From: an uncultured Collinsella sp.
Lineage (GTDB): Bacteria; Actinomycetota; Coriobacteriia; Coriobacteriales; Coriobacteriaceae
Direction: 5' to 3'
Length of the DNA stretch: 15,562 nt
NCBI GenBank assembly: GCA_959606065.1
Contig: CAUHHV010000031.1
Coordinates: 1-15,562, forward strand
Part shown: piece by piece, positions 1 through 5,986 of the stretch
How the letters are laid out: every line of letters starts with the position of its first letter
How positions within the stretch are numbered: position 1 is the stretch's first letter
Notes under the pieces: generated by a model
What the model was told of the DNA's origin: nothing
Databases searched by the model: none
What the model saw: the letters and a program-made list of their open reading frames with translations, nothing else
Position numbers and translations under genes: made by a program

Positions 1-2
1 CA

Positions 3-83
3 AGTTCTTGGTTAGATATTGGTCAGTTTTGGGGCAACCTTGCCAAAAGCTTGACGGATGCAGATTTAGACGTCGACGGATGA
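3..83 (+). CDS. Possible C-terminal fragment of an unidentified upstream gene
   Basis: Reading from base 3, one frame is open from the window edge to a TGA at 81-83 and gives about 26 residues, including the stretch DIGQFWGNLAKSLTDADLDV. The mix of hydrophobic, aromatic and acidic residues looks protein-like. Third positions are less GC-rich than in the neighbouring genes. A second frame is also open here (2-130) but gives an Arg-rich, unconvincing peptide. I do not recognise a family. The fragment may be chance; whether it continues upstream of the window would decide. Confidence 0.3.
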   Translation, partial: SSWLDIGQFWGNLAKSLTDADLDVDG

Positions 84-118
84 ACGCTCTAGGCAGGCTC
101 CAAGCAAAATTCTGGGCT

Positions 119-132
119 GATTATCGATAATC
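119..132. repeat. 14-bp perfect palindrome upstream of prmC
   Basis: The sequence GATTATCGATAATC is its own reverse complement with no central spacer. It lies about 15 bases upstream of the candidate -35 box of prmC. It could be a binding site for a dimeric regulator or a chance AT-rich palindrome. It lacks the loop and T-run of a terminator. Confidence 0.35.
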
Positions 133-147
133 GCTTTCAATCGTCCC

Positions 148-174
148 TTGCCAAGCGCTGGCCTCGCGTACAAT
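148..174 (+). promoter_or_regulatory. Candidate sigma-70-type promoter for prmC
   Basis: TTGCCA at 148-153 and TACAAT at 169-174 are separated by 15 bases, or 16 if the -35 is read as CTTGCC. The -10 box is the same as that of the much clearer atp promoter further down, including the preceding CG. The predicted transcript would have a leader of roughly 40 bases before the prmC start. The spacing is shorter than ideal, so this is tentative. Confidence 0.4.
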
Positions 175-222
175 CTGCTCCGACATTCGCGCGCCGCCTG
201 GCGCTTAAGAGGGGAGGACCCC

Positions 223-1473
223 ATGGCAAACGAGATCTGGACCATCAAGCGTTGTCTCGAGTGGACCAAGGAGTACCTGGCCGAGCGCGGCGAGGAACAC
301 CCCCGACTTTCTGCCGAGTGGCTGCTCTGCGCTGCCACGGGTCTGGCGCGCATCGACTTATATATGCGTATGGACGAGACGCTCGATGCGGCGCAGCTCG
401 AGACCATGCACGCGGCGGTCGTCCGCCGCGCCAAGGGCGAGCCGCTGCAGTACATCACCGGCAGCACGCAGTTCCGCATGATCGACGTCGCGTGCGCCCC
501 CGGCGTACTCATTCCGCGTCCCGAGACCGAGATGCTCGTCGAGGAAGTCCTCAATTATCTGGATGCCGAGGTGCTGAGCCCCGAGGCTGCCGCCCGTCAG
601 CGCGTTGAGCTGCCCTGGAACGACGAGGTCGAGCAAGCGCGCAAAGTCGAAGCCGCATTGGCCGACGAGCGAGCGACGGCCGAGCGCCGTGCCGCTAACC
701 TCACAGCTGCCGATGAGGCGGCGCTAGGCAGCGACGTACTGGGCAGCCGTGCCTATGCCGAGGAACTGGCCGACCGCGAGGCCGAGGAAGCCGCCGCGCA
801 GGCAGCAGATGCCGAGGCCGAGGAGGCCGCCGAGCCCGAGCTCGACGAATACGGCATCGCCATCGAAGGCGCCGACCACGAGGCGTCTCTGACGGAGGAT
901 GCCGCCGCGCCCGCTCCGGTCGAGCCCCGCACTGCCCGCGTTCTCGAGGTCGGCTGCGGCACGGGCTGCATCTCGCTTTCCCTTGCCTGGGAGCGCCGCG
1001 GCCATGTCACCTGCACCGCTACCGATATCGAACCGCGTGCCATTGACCTGGCCAACAAAAACCGCGACGCGCTCGGGCTTACGTCCGATGAGGTCGCCTT
1101 CAGCCTCACAAACCTGGTGAGCTCTATCCCCCGCGAGGAATGGGGCACCTTCGACGTGCTCGTCTCCAACCCGCCTTACATTCCGACTGACGTCATGCGC
1201 TCGCTGCCGCACGAGGTCAAGGACTTCGAGCCCGATTTAGCGCTCGAGGGCGGCGCCGACGGCCTCGATATCTTCCGCCGCCTGCTCAATGCGGCGCCCT
1301 ATATGCTGCGCGCCGGCGGCCTGTTTGCCTGCGAGCTCTACGAGGGCGCCCTCGATGCCGCGGCCGAGCTCTGTCGCCAGGCGGATCTCTCGGACGTGCG
1401 CATCGTCCGCGACCTCACCGATCGTCCCCGCATCGTCCGAGCCATCGTCACCGAGCCCAAACAGCGCCAGTAA
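223..1473 (+). CDS. prmC: PrmC/HemK release-factor N5-glutamine methyltransferase with a large acidic insertion
   Basis: PrmC methylates the glutamine of the GGQ motif in peptide-chain release factors RF1 and RF2, using S-adenosylmethionine, in the cytoplasm. The 416-residue product has the family's helical N-terminal domain (about 1-95), the linker motif LIPRPETE (96-103), SAM motif I EVGCGTG (242-248), the catalytic NPPY (316-319) that clamps the glutamine, and the EPDLALEGGADGLD segment (336-349). Family members are usually near 280-290 residues. The excess is a block of about 127 residues (111-237), very rich in Ala and Asp/Glu, between the N-terminal domain and the methyltransferase fold. 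I chose ATG 223 because GGGGAGG lies five bases upstream; an in-frame upstream start at 148 would lack this and would add residues unlike the family. Identification is secure; the role of the insertion is unknown. Confidence 0.93.
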   Translation: MANEIWTIKRCLEWTKEYLAERGEEHPRLSAEWLLCAATGLARIDLYMRMDETLDAAQLETMHAAVVRRAKGEPLQYITGSTQFRMIDVACAPGVLIPRPETEMLVEEVLNYLDAEVLSPEAAARQRVELPWNDEVEQARKVEAALADERATAERRAANLTAADEAALGSDVLGSRAYAEELADREAEEAAAQAADAEAEEAAEPELDEYGIAIEGADHEASLTEDAAAPAPVEPRTARVLEVGCGTGCISLSLAWERRGHVTCTATDIEPRAIDLANKNRDALGLTSDEVAFSLTNLVSSIPREEWGTFDVLVSNPPYIPTDVMRSLPHEVKDFEPDLALEGGADGLDIFRRLLNAAPYMLRAGGLFACELYEGALDAAAELCRQADLSDVRIVRDLTDRPRIVRAIVTEPKQRQ

Positions 1474-1487
1474 TATTTATTAACTGG

Positions 1488-1516
1488 TTAGCAAAAATTA
1501 TAAATTAGTTTATAAT
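1488..1516 (+). promoter_or_regulatory. hicAB promoter
   Basis: A perfect TATAAT at 1511-1516 is preceded, 17 bases upstream, by TTAGCA (1488-1493), a four-of-six match to the -35 consensus. It lies in the AT-rich gap between prmC and hicA, which contrasts with the GC-rich surroundings. Predicted initiation near 1523 would leave a leader of about 20 bases holding the hicA ribosome-binding site. Confidence 0.65.
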
Positions 1517-1517
1517 T
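1496..1517. promoter_or_regulatory. Inverted repeat over the -10 box, candidate HicB operator
   Basis: AATTATAAA (1496-1504) and TTTATAATT (1509-1517) form perfect 9-bp arms around the spacer TTAG. The right arm contains the whole -10 box, so a bound dimer would block RNA polymerase. HicB antitoxins commonly repress their own operon, and the HicB encoded here has a DNA-binding-type C-terminus. A smaller palindrome, TAACTGGTTA (1481-1490), overlaps the -35 box and could be a second half of the site. The repeat is seen directly; its function as operator is inferred. Confidence 0.55.
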
Positions 1518-1541
1518 AGGACGGCTGAAAGAGGTCGGCCC

Positions 1542-1727
1542 ATGCAACCTCCTACCTTTCGGGAAATCATTGCCCTACTCAAGCACGATGGATTCGTGAA
1601 GGTCGCGCAAGTCGGTAGTCATGCTAAGTATGTTTCTGGTGACCGTGTTGTCACCGCGAACGGCTCTGGTGGTGATCGACCAAAGAAGGGCACGTGGGCA
1701 AGTATTCGTCGCCAAGCTGGATGGTAG
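1542..1727 (+). CDS. hicA: HicA-family mRNA interferase toxin
   Basis: HicA toxins are small double-stranded-RNA-binding-fold ribonucleases that cleave mRNA and stop growth until neutralised by HicB. The 61-residue product has the usual family length and layout: an N-terminal helix (FREIIALLKHDGF, 6-18), a beta hairpin carrying GSHAKY with the expected catalytic histidine at residue 27, and a C-terminal KKGTWASIRRQAGW helix that matches the typical lysine-glycine-threonine-leading family ending. GAGG at 1531-1534 lies seven bases before the ATG. hicB begins 11 bases after the stop, so the two are co-transcribed and toxin first, the usual hicAB order. The reading frame is intact and His27 is present, so the toxin is probably active. 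Confidence 0.85.
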   Translation: MQPPTFREIIALLKHDGFVKVAQVGSHAKYVSGDRVVTANGSGGDRPKKGTWASIRRQAGW

Positions 1728-1738
1728 TTGGAGGCAAA

Positions 1739-2185
1739 ATGAGGCAGCGATTTACCTATGACTGCGTTCTCATAAAAGAAGACGACGGTTACTGCGCTAG
1801 CTTCCCGCAGATTCCTGGCGCCTTTGCCGATGGCGACACGCGCGAAGAAGCGATTGCCCATGCCACCGAGGCACTGATGGCGTTTTTGGCCGACGACCTC
1901 AACAACGGTTTGACTCCGGCAGGGTACGAACGCTCGGCCGAGGTCGTGGCCCTTTCAGTCGAAATCGACCACGATGACGCTCGGGAAGCGGCGTGCCGAA
2001 CATTTAAAGACGCAGCGCTAGACCTCAAAGTCTCCGCTTCGCGGATTACCGCGCTGGTCAAAGCAGGAAAGCTCGATGTTGAACTCGTCGACGGCCGTCG
2101 GATGATAACGATAGACAGCATCGAGCGCTACGCCGCCCAAGAACGCCACGCCGGCAGGCCAAAGAAGTTCGTCGCAGTCCAATAA
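1739..2185 (+). CDS. hicB: HicB-family antitoxin with C-terminal DNA-binding domain
   Basis: HicB binds and inhibits HicA and represses the operon. The 148-residue product starts with the degenerate RNase-H-like HicB domain (about 4-70), with the recognisable DDGYCASFPQIPGAFADGDT followed by REEAIAHA. The C-terminal part (about 88-148) contains DLKVSASRITALVKAGKLD and then GRRMITIDSIERYAAQ, which looks like an excisionase/MerR-type helix-turn-helix with a wing rather than the ribbon-helix-helix seen in other HicBs. ATG 1739 has GGAGG four bases upstream, just inside the intergenic gap. In-frame starts at 1694 (GTG) and 1721 (ATG) would overlap hicA and have no comparable ribosome-binding site. 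The Lys/Arg-containing tail GRPKKFV may also contact DNA. Fold assignment of the C-terminus is by eye. Confidence 0.83.
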   Translation: MRQRFTYDCVLIKEDDGYCASFPQIPGAFADGDTREEAIAHATEALMAFLADDLNNGLTPAGYERSAEVVALSVEIDHDDAREAACRTFKDAALDLKVSASRITALVKAGKLDVELVDGRRMITIDSIERYAAQERHAGRPKKFVAVQ

Positions 2186-2270
2186 CCCCCTCACTTTCAC
2201 CGACTACTAGAGCCGCTCACCAAACCAACATGCGCTCTGGGCAAATAGGTTGAACGTTTCGTGCGAGAAT

Positions 2271-2309
2271 GCCCCTCAGTAAACAAACTTTCACCAGAGC
2301 GTAAGGGGC
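2271..2309 (+). promoter_or_regulatory. Weak stem that could cover the tsaC ribosome-binding site
   Basis: GCCCCT (2271-2276) can pair with AGGGGC (2304-2309), whose AAGGGG (2303-2308) is the best Shine-Dalgarno candidate for tsaC, 11 bases before the ATG. An outer pairing of CGCTCTGG with CCAGAGCG competes with it. The arms are short, so this may be chance. No clear promoter is visible in the 134-base hicB-tsaC gap. Confidence 0.2.
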
Positions 2310-2319
2310 TGGCATACAC

Positions 2320-3063
2320 ATGCAGACGGTCTATCGGGTATTCGAGGGAGCGCGTGAGCCGCATCGGCTCGCCGTCGAGCGTACGGCCGAGGTACTCGGC
2401 TGTGGTGGCTTGGCCCTGATCCCGACCGAGACCGTCTATGGTGTCGCCGTGGCAGTCAATGCCTTCTCGGACGCCGTGTCCCAAGATACAAGCGAATTCC
2501 CATCGTGGCCGCGCGATCCGCAGGCTGCCGTCAACGGCGCCGCAGTCCCTGCGCTCGGTACCGGCTACCGTCGCATCTTTACCCTCAAGCAACGTGAACT
2601 CACCCAAACGGTCGCCTGGCTGGTCGATGACGCCGAGGCCCTCGACCGCTACGGCGTGGATATTCCGGAAGAGGCCCGCGCGCTTGCTCGAAGATGCTGG
2701 CCGGGCGCCCTGACTATCGTGGTCAAGGCGGCGCCCTGCGTGCCGACCTTTATGCGCGCCGCCGACGATACGGTGGCCCTTCGCGCGTCGGCCTCGCCCG
2801 TGGTGCAGGCGCTCATCCGTACTTGTGGCAGTCCGCTTGCCTGCACCAGCGCCAACACGCACGGCGCGCCCGCGCCGGCAAGCTTTGCCGCCGTTGAGGA
2901 CCGTATTCTGGAGGGGGTCGATGTGGCCGTCGACGCGGGCGAGACGCCGTGCCGCGATGCTTCGACCATCGTGACGTTTAAGCATGGCGAGCTCCAGATC
3001 CTGCGCCAAGGCGCACTTCCCACATCAGAGATCGAGCGGGTCCTGTCCGACCCGATGCAATAG
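2320..3063 (+). CDS. tsaC: Sua5/YrdC/TsaC-family threonylcarbamoyl-AMP synthase
   Basis: This enzyme makes threonylcarbamoyl-adenylate from threonine, bicarbonate and ATP, the first step of t6A formation at position 37 of ANN-decoding tRNAs. The 247-residue protein has the family signatures: PTETVYG (35-41), the LKQR nucleotide-binding segment (89-92), RCWPGALTIV (125-134), CTSAN (175-179) and STIV (215-218). It has no C-terminal Sua5 domain, so it is the short TsaC-like form. About 35 residues (47-82, including SEFPSWPRDPQ) lie between the PTETVYG strand and the IFTLKQR helix, where family members usually have about 10. ATG 2320 has AAGGGG 11 bases upstream, a rather long spacing. glpK starts 13 bases after the stop, suggesting co-transcription. 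tsaC often neighbours prmC, and here hicAB lies between them. The family is clear; the symbol tsaC versus ywlC is a naming choice. Confidence 0.87.
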   Translation: MQTVYRVFEGAREPHRLAVERTAEVLGCGGLALIPTETVYGVAVAVNAFSDAVSQDTSEFPSWPRDPQAAVNGAAVPALGTGYRRIFTLKQRELTQTVAWLVDDAEALDRYGVDIPEEARALARRCWPGALTIVVKAAPCVPTFMRAADDTVALRASASPVVQALIRTCGSPLACTSANTHGAPAPASFAAVEDRILEGVDVAVDAGETPCRDASTIVTFKHGELQILRQGALPTSEIERVLSDPMQ

Positions 3064-3076
3064 AAAGGTGTAAGCG

Positions 3077-4618
3077 ATGTCGTTGAATCTAGGTAGCCTG
3101 GGTATGGAAGACGCCTCGTTTAGCTTTGGCGGTTCCTACATCATGGCGCTCGACTGCGGCACCACCTCGGTACTCGCGACCATCGTCGACGAGTACGGCT
3201 GCATCGTCGCCCAGGCGCGTCGTAGCGTCAAAACCAGCTTCCCGTGCCCCGGCTGGGTGGAGCAGGATCCCACGGAGGTGCTTGCCAGCCAGATCGGCGT
3301 GATGATGGAGGTCCAGTTTAAGAGCGGCATCCATTCCGATCGCATCGCCGCCATCGGTATCTCCAACCAGCGCGAGACCACGGTGGTGTGGGACCGCATA
3401 AGCGGCCAACCCATCTATAACGCCATCGTGTGGCAATGCCGTCGCACCGCCTCGACAATCGATAAACTGGCCGAGCAGGGCTGCGAGGAGCTGGTGCGTT
3501 CCCGCACCGGCCTTACGCTCGACCCGTATTTCTCGGCCTCCAAGGTGCAGTGGATTCTCGACAACGTTGACGGCGCACGCGAGAGCGCGGCGGCGGGCGA
3601 CCTCATGTTTGGCACCATCGATACCTGGCTCATCTACAACCTCACCGGCGGCCAAACCTTTGCCACCGACTACACCAATGCCAGCCGCACAGCGCTCTTC
3701 AATATTCATACGCTGGACTGGGACGATGACCTGCTGGCGCTCTTCGACATCCCGCGTGCCATGATGCCCGAGGTCCGTTGGAGCGCCGGTGACTACGGCC
3801 GCGTCGCGAGCGACATCATGACCAACATGCCACCCATCATGGGCGTGGCGGGCGACCAGCAGGCGTCGCTGTTCGGCCACTGCTGTTTCCATCCTGGCCA
3901 GACCAAAAACACCTATGGCACGGGTTGCTTTATGCTCATGAACACCGGCGACGAGATCGTCGAATCCAAGAACGGTTTGGTCTCCACGATCGGTATCGCC
4001 GCGGACGGCAAAATCAGCTATGCGCTCGAAGGTTCTATCTTTGCCGCCGGCTCAACGATGAACTGGCTGCGCAACAACATGGGCATCATCTCGAGCGTGA
4101 GTGAGTCCGCGCAACTCGCCACTTCGATTAACGACAACGAGGGCTGCTACTTCGTCCCCGCCTTCGCAGGCCTGGGCGCTCCCTGGTGGGACCCGCATGC
4201 TCGCGGTATCGTGTGCGGCCTGACCGGCGCCTCGAGTCGCGCGACCATTGTGCGTGCGGCCTGCGAGTCCATGGCCTACCAGAGTTATGACGTGCTGCGC
4301 GCCATGGAGCAGGACGTGGGACTTTCGATTGAGCGCCTGTCCGTCGACGGCGGTGCCTCGCGCAACGAGTTCATCATGCAATTCCAGGCCGATCTGCTGG
4401 ATATCCCCGTGCTGCAGTGCGAGACGGTGGAGACCACGGCGATCGGTGCCGCGTATCTGGCGGGCCTCGCGGTTGGGTATTGGGAGGATCTGGAGGAGCT
4501 GGAGCAAAACACCCAGATCGTCAAGACATTCCATCCCCATATGTCCGTTGAGCGTCGCGAGCACAACCTGGACGGTTGGCACGATGCGGTCAGGCGTTCG
4601 CTCAGCACCGCTCAATAG
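3077..4618 (+). CDS. glpK: Glycerol kinase
   Basis: GlpK phosphorylates glycerol to sn-glycerol 3-phosphate with ATP, in the cytoplasm, opening glycerol to lipid synthesis or glycolysis. The 513-residue protein belongs to the FGGY carbohydrate kinases: the phosphate-1 motif YIMALDCGTTS is at 21-31, and residues matching the glycerol site of the E. coli enzyme are present (Arg99-Glu100 in NQRETT, Trp119, Tyr151 in DPYFSASK, Asp260 in VAGDQQ, Phe285 in YGTGCF). This argues for glycerol rather than xylulose or gluconate. The N-terminus is about 17 residues longer than usual; GAAAGG before ATG 3077 supports this start, though the Met at residue 10 is an alternative. I do not see the histidine context that HPr phosphorylates in Firmicute GlpK. 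No glpF or glpD lies beside it. Confidence 0.93.
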   Translation: MSLNLGSLGMEDASFSFGGSYIMALDCGTTSVLATIVDEYGCIVAQARRSVKTSFPCPGWVEQDPTEVLASQIGVMMEVQFKSGIHSDRIAAIGISNQRETTVVWDRISGQPIYNAIVWQCRRTASTIDKLAEQGCEELVRSRTGLTLDPYFSASKVQWILDNVDGARESAAAGDLMFGTIDTWLIYNLTGGQTFATDYTNASRTALFNIHTLDWDDDLLALFDIPRAMMPEVRWSAGDYGRVASDIMTNMPPIMGVAGDQQASLFGHCCFHPGQTKNTYGTGCFMLMNTGDEIVESKNGLVSTIGIAADGKISYALEGSIFAAGSTMNWLRNNMGIISSVSESAQLATSINDNEGCYFVPAFAGLGAPWWDPHARGIVCGLTGASSRATIVRAACESMAYQSYDVLRAMEQDVGLSIERLSVDGGASRNEFIMQFQADLLDIPVLQCETVETTAIGAAYLAGLAVGYWEDLEELEQNTQIVKTFHPHMSVERREHNLDGWHDAVRRSLSTAQ

Positions 4619-4740
4619 GGCTGCGACGGGGCGCTCGATACAACAAACCGTTAAACTTATGCACGGCGCGGGGCAACAACGTCGCCATGCGCCTTGTCAG
4701 CAAGGCCATCTTCCGGCCGCAACGAAAGGGGCATCAACCC

Positions 4741-5388
4741 ATGACCGTCACCTACGATACGTCCCGTGTGACCCTTGTCGATCACCCACTCGTCCAGCAC
4801 AAACTGTCGATCCTGCGCGACAAGGAGACCGGCACCAACCAGTTCCGTCAGCTCGTGCGCGAGCTCGCGCTTTTTGACGGCTACGAGGCCATGCGCGACC
4901 TGCCTATGGAAGACGTCGAGGTCGAAACCCCCATCACGACCGCCACGTTCAAGCAGCTTGCCGGCAAGAAGCTCGCCATCGTCCCCATTCTGCGCGCGGG
5001 CCTTGGCATGGTCGACGGCATCCTCGACCTGGTGCCTTCTGCCCGCGTGGGCCACATTGGCATGGAGCGCGACGAGGTTACCCACGAGCCGCATGAGTAT
5101 TACTGCAAGATGCCCAAGGATATCGACCAGCGTATCTGCCTGGTCGTCGATCCCATGCTCGCCACGGGCGGTTCTGCCGAGATGGCTATCAGCTATCTGC
5201 GCGAGCGCGGTGTCAAGGACATCCGCATGCTGTGCATCGTCGCGGCCCCCGAGGGTCTCAAGTCGCTGACCGAGAAAGACCCCGACGTGCATATCTATAC
5301 CTGCGCCATTGACGACCACCTCAACCAGGCCGCCTACATCGTCCCCGGCCTGGGCGATGCCGGCGACCGCATCTACGGCACGCTGTAG
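4741..5388 (+). CDS. upp: Uracil phosphoribosyltransferase
   Basis: Upp salvages uracil by joining it to PRPP to give UMP. The 215-residue protein is close to the family length (about 208). It shows the PRPP-binding loop VDPMLATGGS (136-145), the conserved PILRAGLGM segment (82-90), and the C-terminal uracil-binding segment VPGLGDAGDRIYGT (201-214). ATG 4741 begins the family-typical region HPLVQHKLSILRD, and AAAGGGG lies about ten bases upstream. The frame stays open back to 4576, but that stretch overlaps glpK and has no family similarity. The 122-base gap from glpK shows neither a clear terminator nor a convincing promoter, so upp may be read with tsaC-glpK or from a weak promoter I cannot recognise. 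Confidence 0.95.
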   Translation: MTVTYDTSRVTLVDHPLVQHKLSILRDKETGTNQFRQLVRELALFDGYEAMRDLPMEDVEVETPITTATFKQLAGKKLAIVPILRAGLGMVDGILDLVPSARVGHIGMERDEVTHEPHEYYCKMPKDIDQRICLVVDPMLATGGSAEMAISYLRERGVKDIRMLCIVAAPEGLKSLTEKDPDVHIYTCAIDDHLNQAAYIVPGLGDAGDRIYGTL

Positions 5389-5581
5389 TCTCTGGGCCAA
5401 ACCGGCTAACGTCGAAAATACGAAGAAACGGTGCGCGCGGACAAATAAAAGGCGACCGCGCTCACCCCTGTTAACGGACGTTTAGCCCAGAGGGGTTCGC
5501 GAAAAAACGTATTACCGTACCTGCGGCATAAAGAAGGTCTTAAGAAAACGAACAGGTGCGTATTAACCGATGCTTTTTCGG
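5389..5581. other. Intergenic region between upp and the atp promoter
   Basis: No convincing gene lies here. A loose stem can form between CGCG..ACCCCT (near 5457-5470) and AGGGGT..CGCG (near 5490-5502), but on the + strand it is followed by A residues, so it is a poor terminator for upp. The sequence CGTATTACCG (5508-5517) recurs almost exactly as CGTATTAACCG (5559-5569). The stretch from about 5500 is AT-richer than its surroundings, as is usual upstream of a strong promoter. Confidence 0.5.
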
Positions 5582-5583
5582 TT
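5565..5583. repeat. Inverted repeat touching the atp -35 box
   Basis: AACCGA (5565-5570) and TCGGTT (5578-5583) pair perfectly around the loop TGCTTTT. The right arm shares its last two bases with the -35 box of the atp promoter. It could be an operator, the end of an upstream transcript, or chance. It is not followed by a clean T-run. Confidence 0.35.
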
Positions 5584-5609
5584 GTACTTTAGCGATTGGC
5601 TCGTACAAT
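5582..5609 (+). promoter_or_regulatory. Promoter of the atp operon
   Basis: TTGTAC (5582-5587) and TACAAT (5604-5609) each match five of six bases of the housekeeping consensus and are separated by 16 bases. Initiation is expected near 5616, giving a leader of about 55 bases before the first gene. It is the strongest promoter-like sequence in the window and fits the need for high ATP synthase expression. The operon behind it has no other promoter I can recognise. Confidence 0.75.
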
Positions 5610-5671
5610 AGTCACCAATGTTTGGCGGGAACTGTTCTGGGAAGCGTTAAAAAAGGAAAGTGAGGACGCCA

Positions 5672-5983
5672 GTGTTTCAGATAGCCGATCTGCTCGCTAT
5701 CGTTGCAGGCGCCATCGCGGGCGCGATTGCCTTTCTTCCCTTTGTCTTTACGCTCAAGCCGGTTCTTGACGATAAGCAGAATGCGGACATGCTCAAGGGC
5801 ATGGTGAGTCTGGCGGTCTCGGCAATCGCCCTGCTCGTCTTTACCTTGGTTGTGTTTGTGTTGTTCGGAGAGGCGTTTCGCATGTTCCTCCTGGGCGAGG
5901 CGATCGGCTTCGTGGCCTTTATGGCCGCCTGCACGGTTCGTGTCGCCAAGGCGCTGCGAGATCCTCATGAGGTCGAAAGGTAA
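5672..5983 (+). CDS. AtpI-like small membrane protein, first gene of the atp operon
   Basis: The protein has about 103 residues and three predicted membrane helices (roughly 6-26, 43-66 and 71-90), with a short charged loop LKPVLDDKQNADMLK between the first two and a basic/acidic tail RDPHEVER. Its position directly before atpB matches AtpI, a small membrane protein that assists c-ring assembly or Mg2+ supply in other bacteria. Sequence similarity to AtpI is not obvious by eye, so the call rests on topology, size and position. GTG 5672 is preferred because GAGGA ends five bases upstream; GTG 5660 (four residues longer) has AAGGA only two bases away. atpB begins three bases after the stop. Confidence 0.65.
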   Translation: MFQIADLLAIVAGAIAGAIAFLPFVFTLKPVLDDKQNADMLKGMVSLAVSAIALLVFTLVVFVLFGEAFRMFLLGEAIGFVAFMAACTVRVAKALRDPHEVER

Positions 5984-5986
5984 GTC

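Noticed and set aside
148..222. Upstream in-frame start for prmC
   Set aside because: It overlaps the candidate promoter and has no Shine-Dalgarno sequence, whereas ATG 223 has GGGGAGG at good spacing and a family-like N-terminus.
1694..1738. Earlier GTG or ATG start for hicB
   Set aside because: Overlaps hicA, and the HicB domain begins right after ATG 1739, which has GGAGG upstream.
2193..2295. Direct repeat ACTTTCACC (2193-2201 and 2287-2295) as target-site or attachment-site repeats
   Set aside because: Only nine bases, both copies on the same side of hicAB, and no integrase or transposase nearby; likely chance.
4576..4740. N-terminal extension of upp into glpK
   Set aside because: Overlaps the end of glpK and shows no similarity to uracil phosphoribosyltransferases, which begin at the ATG at 4741.
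4619..4740. Riboswitch or attenuator upstream of upp
   Set aside because: No terminator-type hairpin with T-run and no recognisable PyrR or other conserved leader motif.
5456..5507. Stem between upp and atp as a upp terminator
   Set aside because: The stem is imperfect and is followed by A residues, not T residues, on the + strand.
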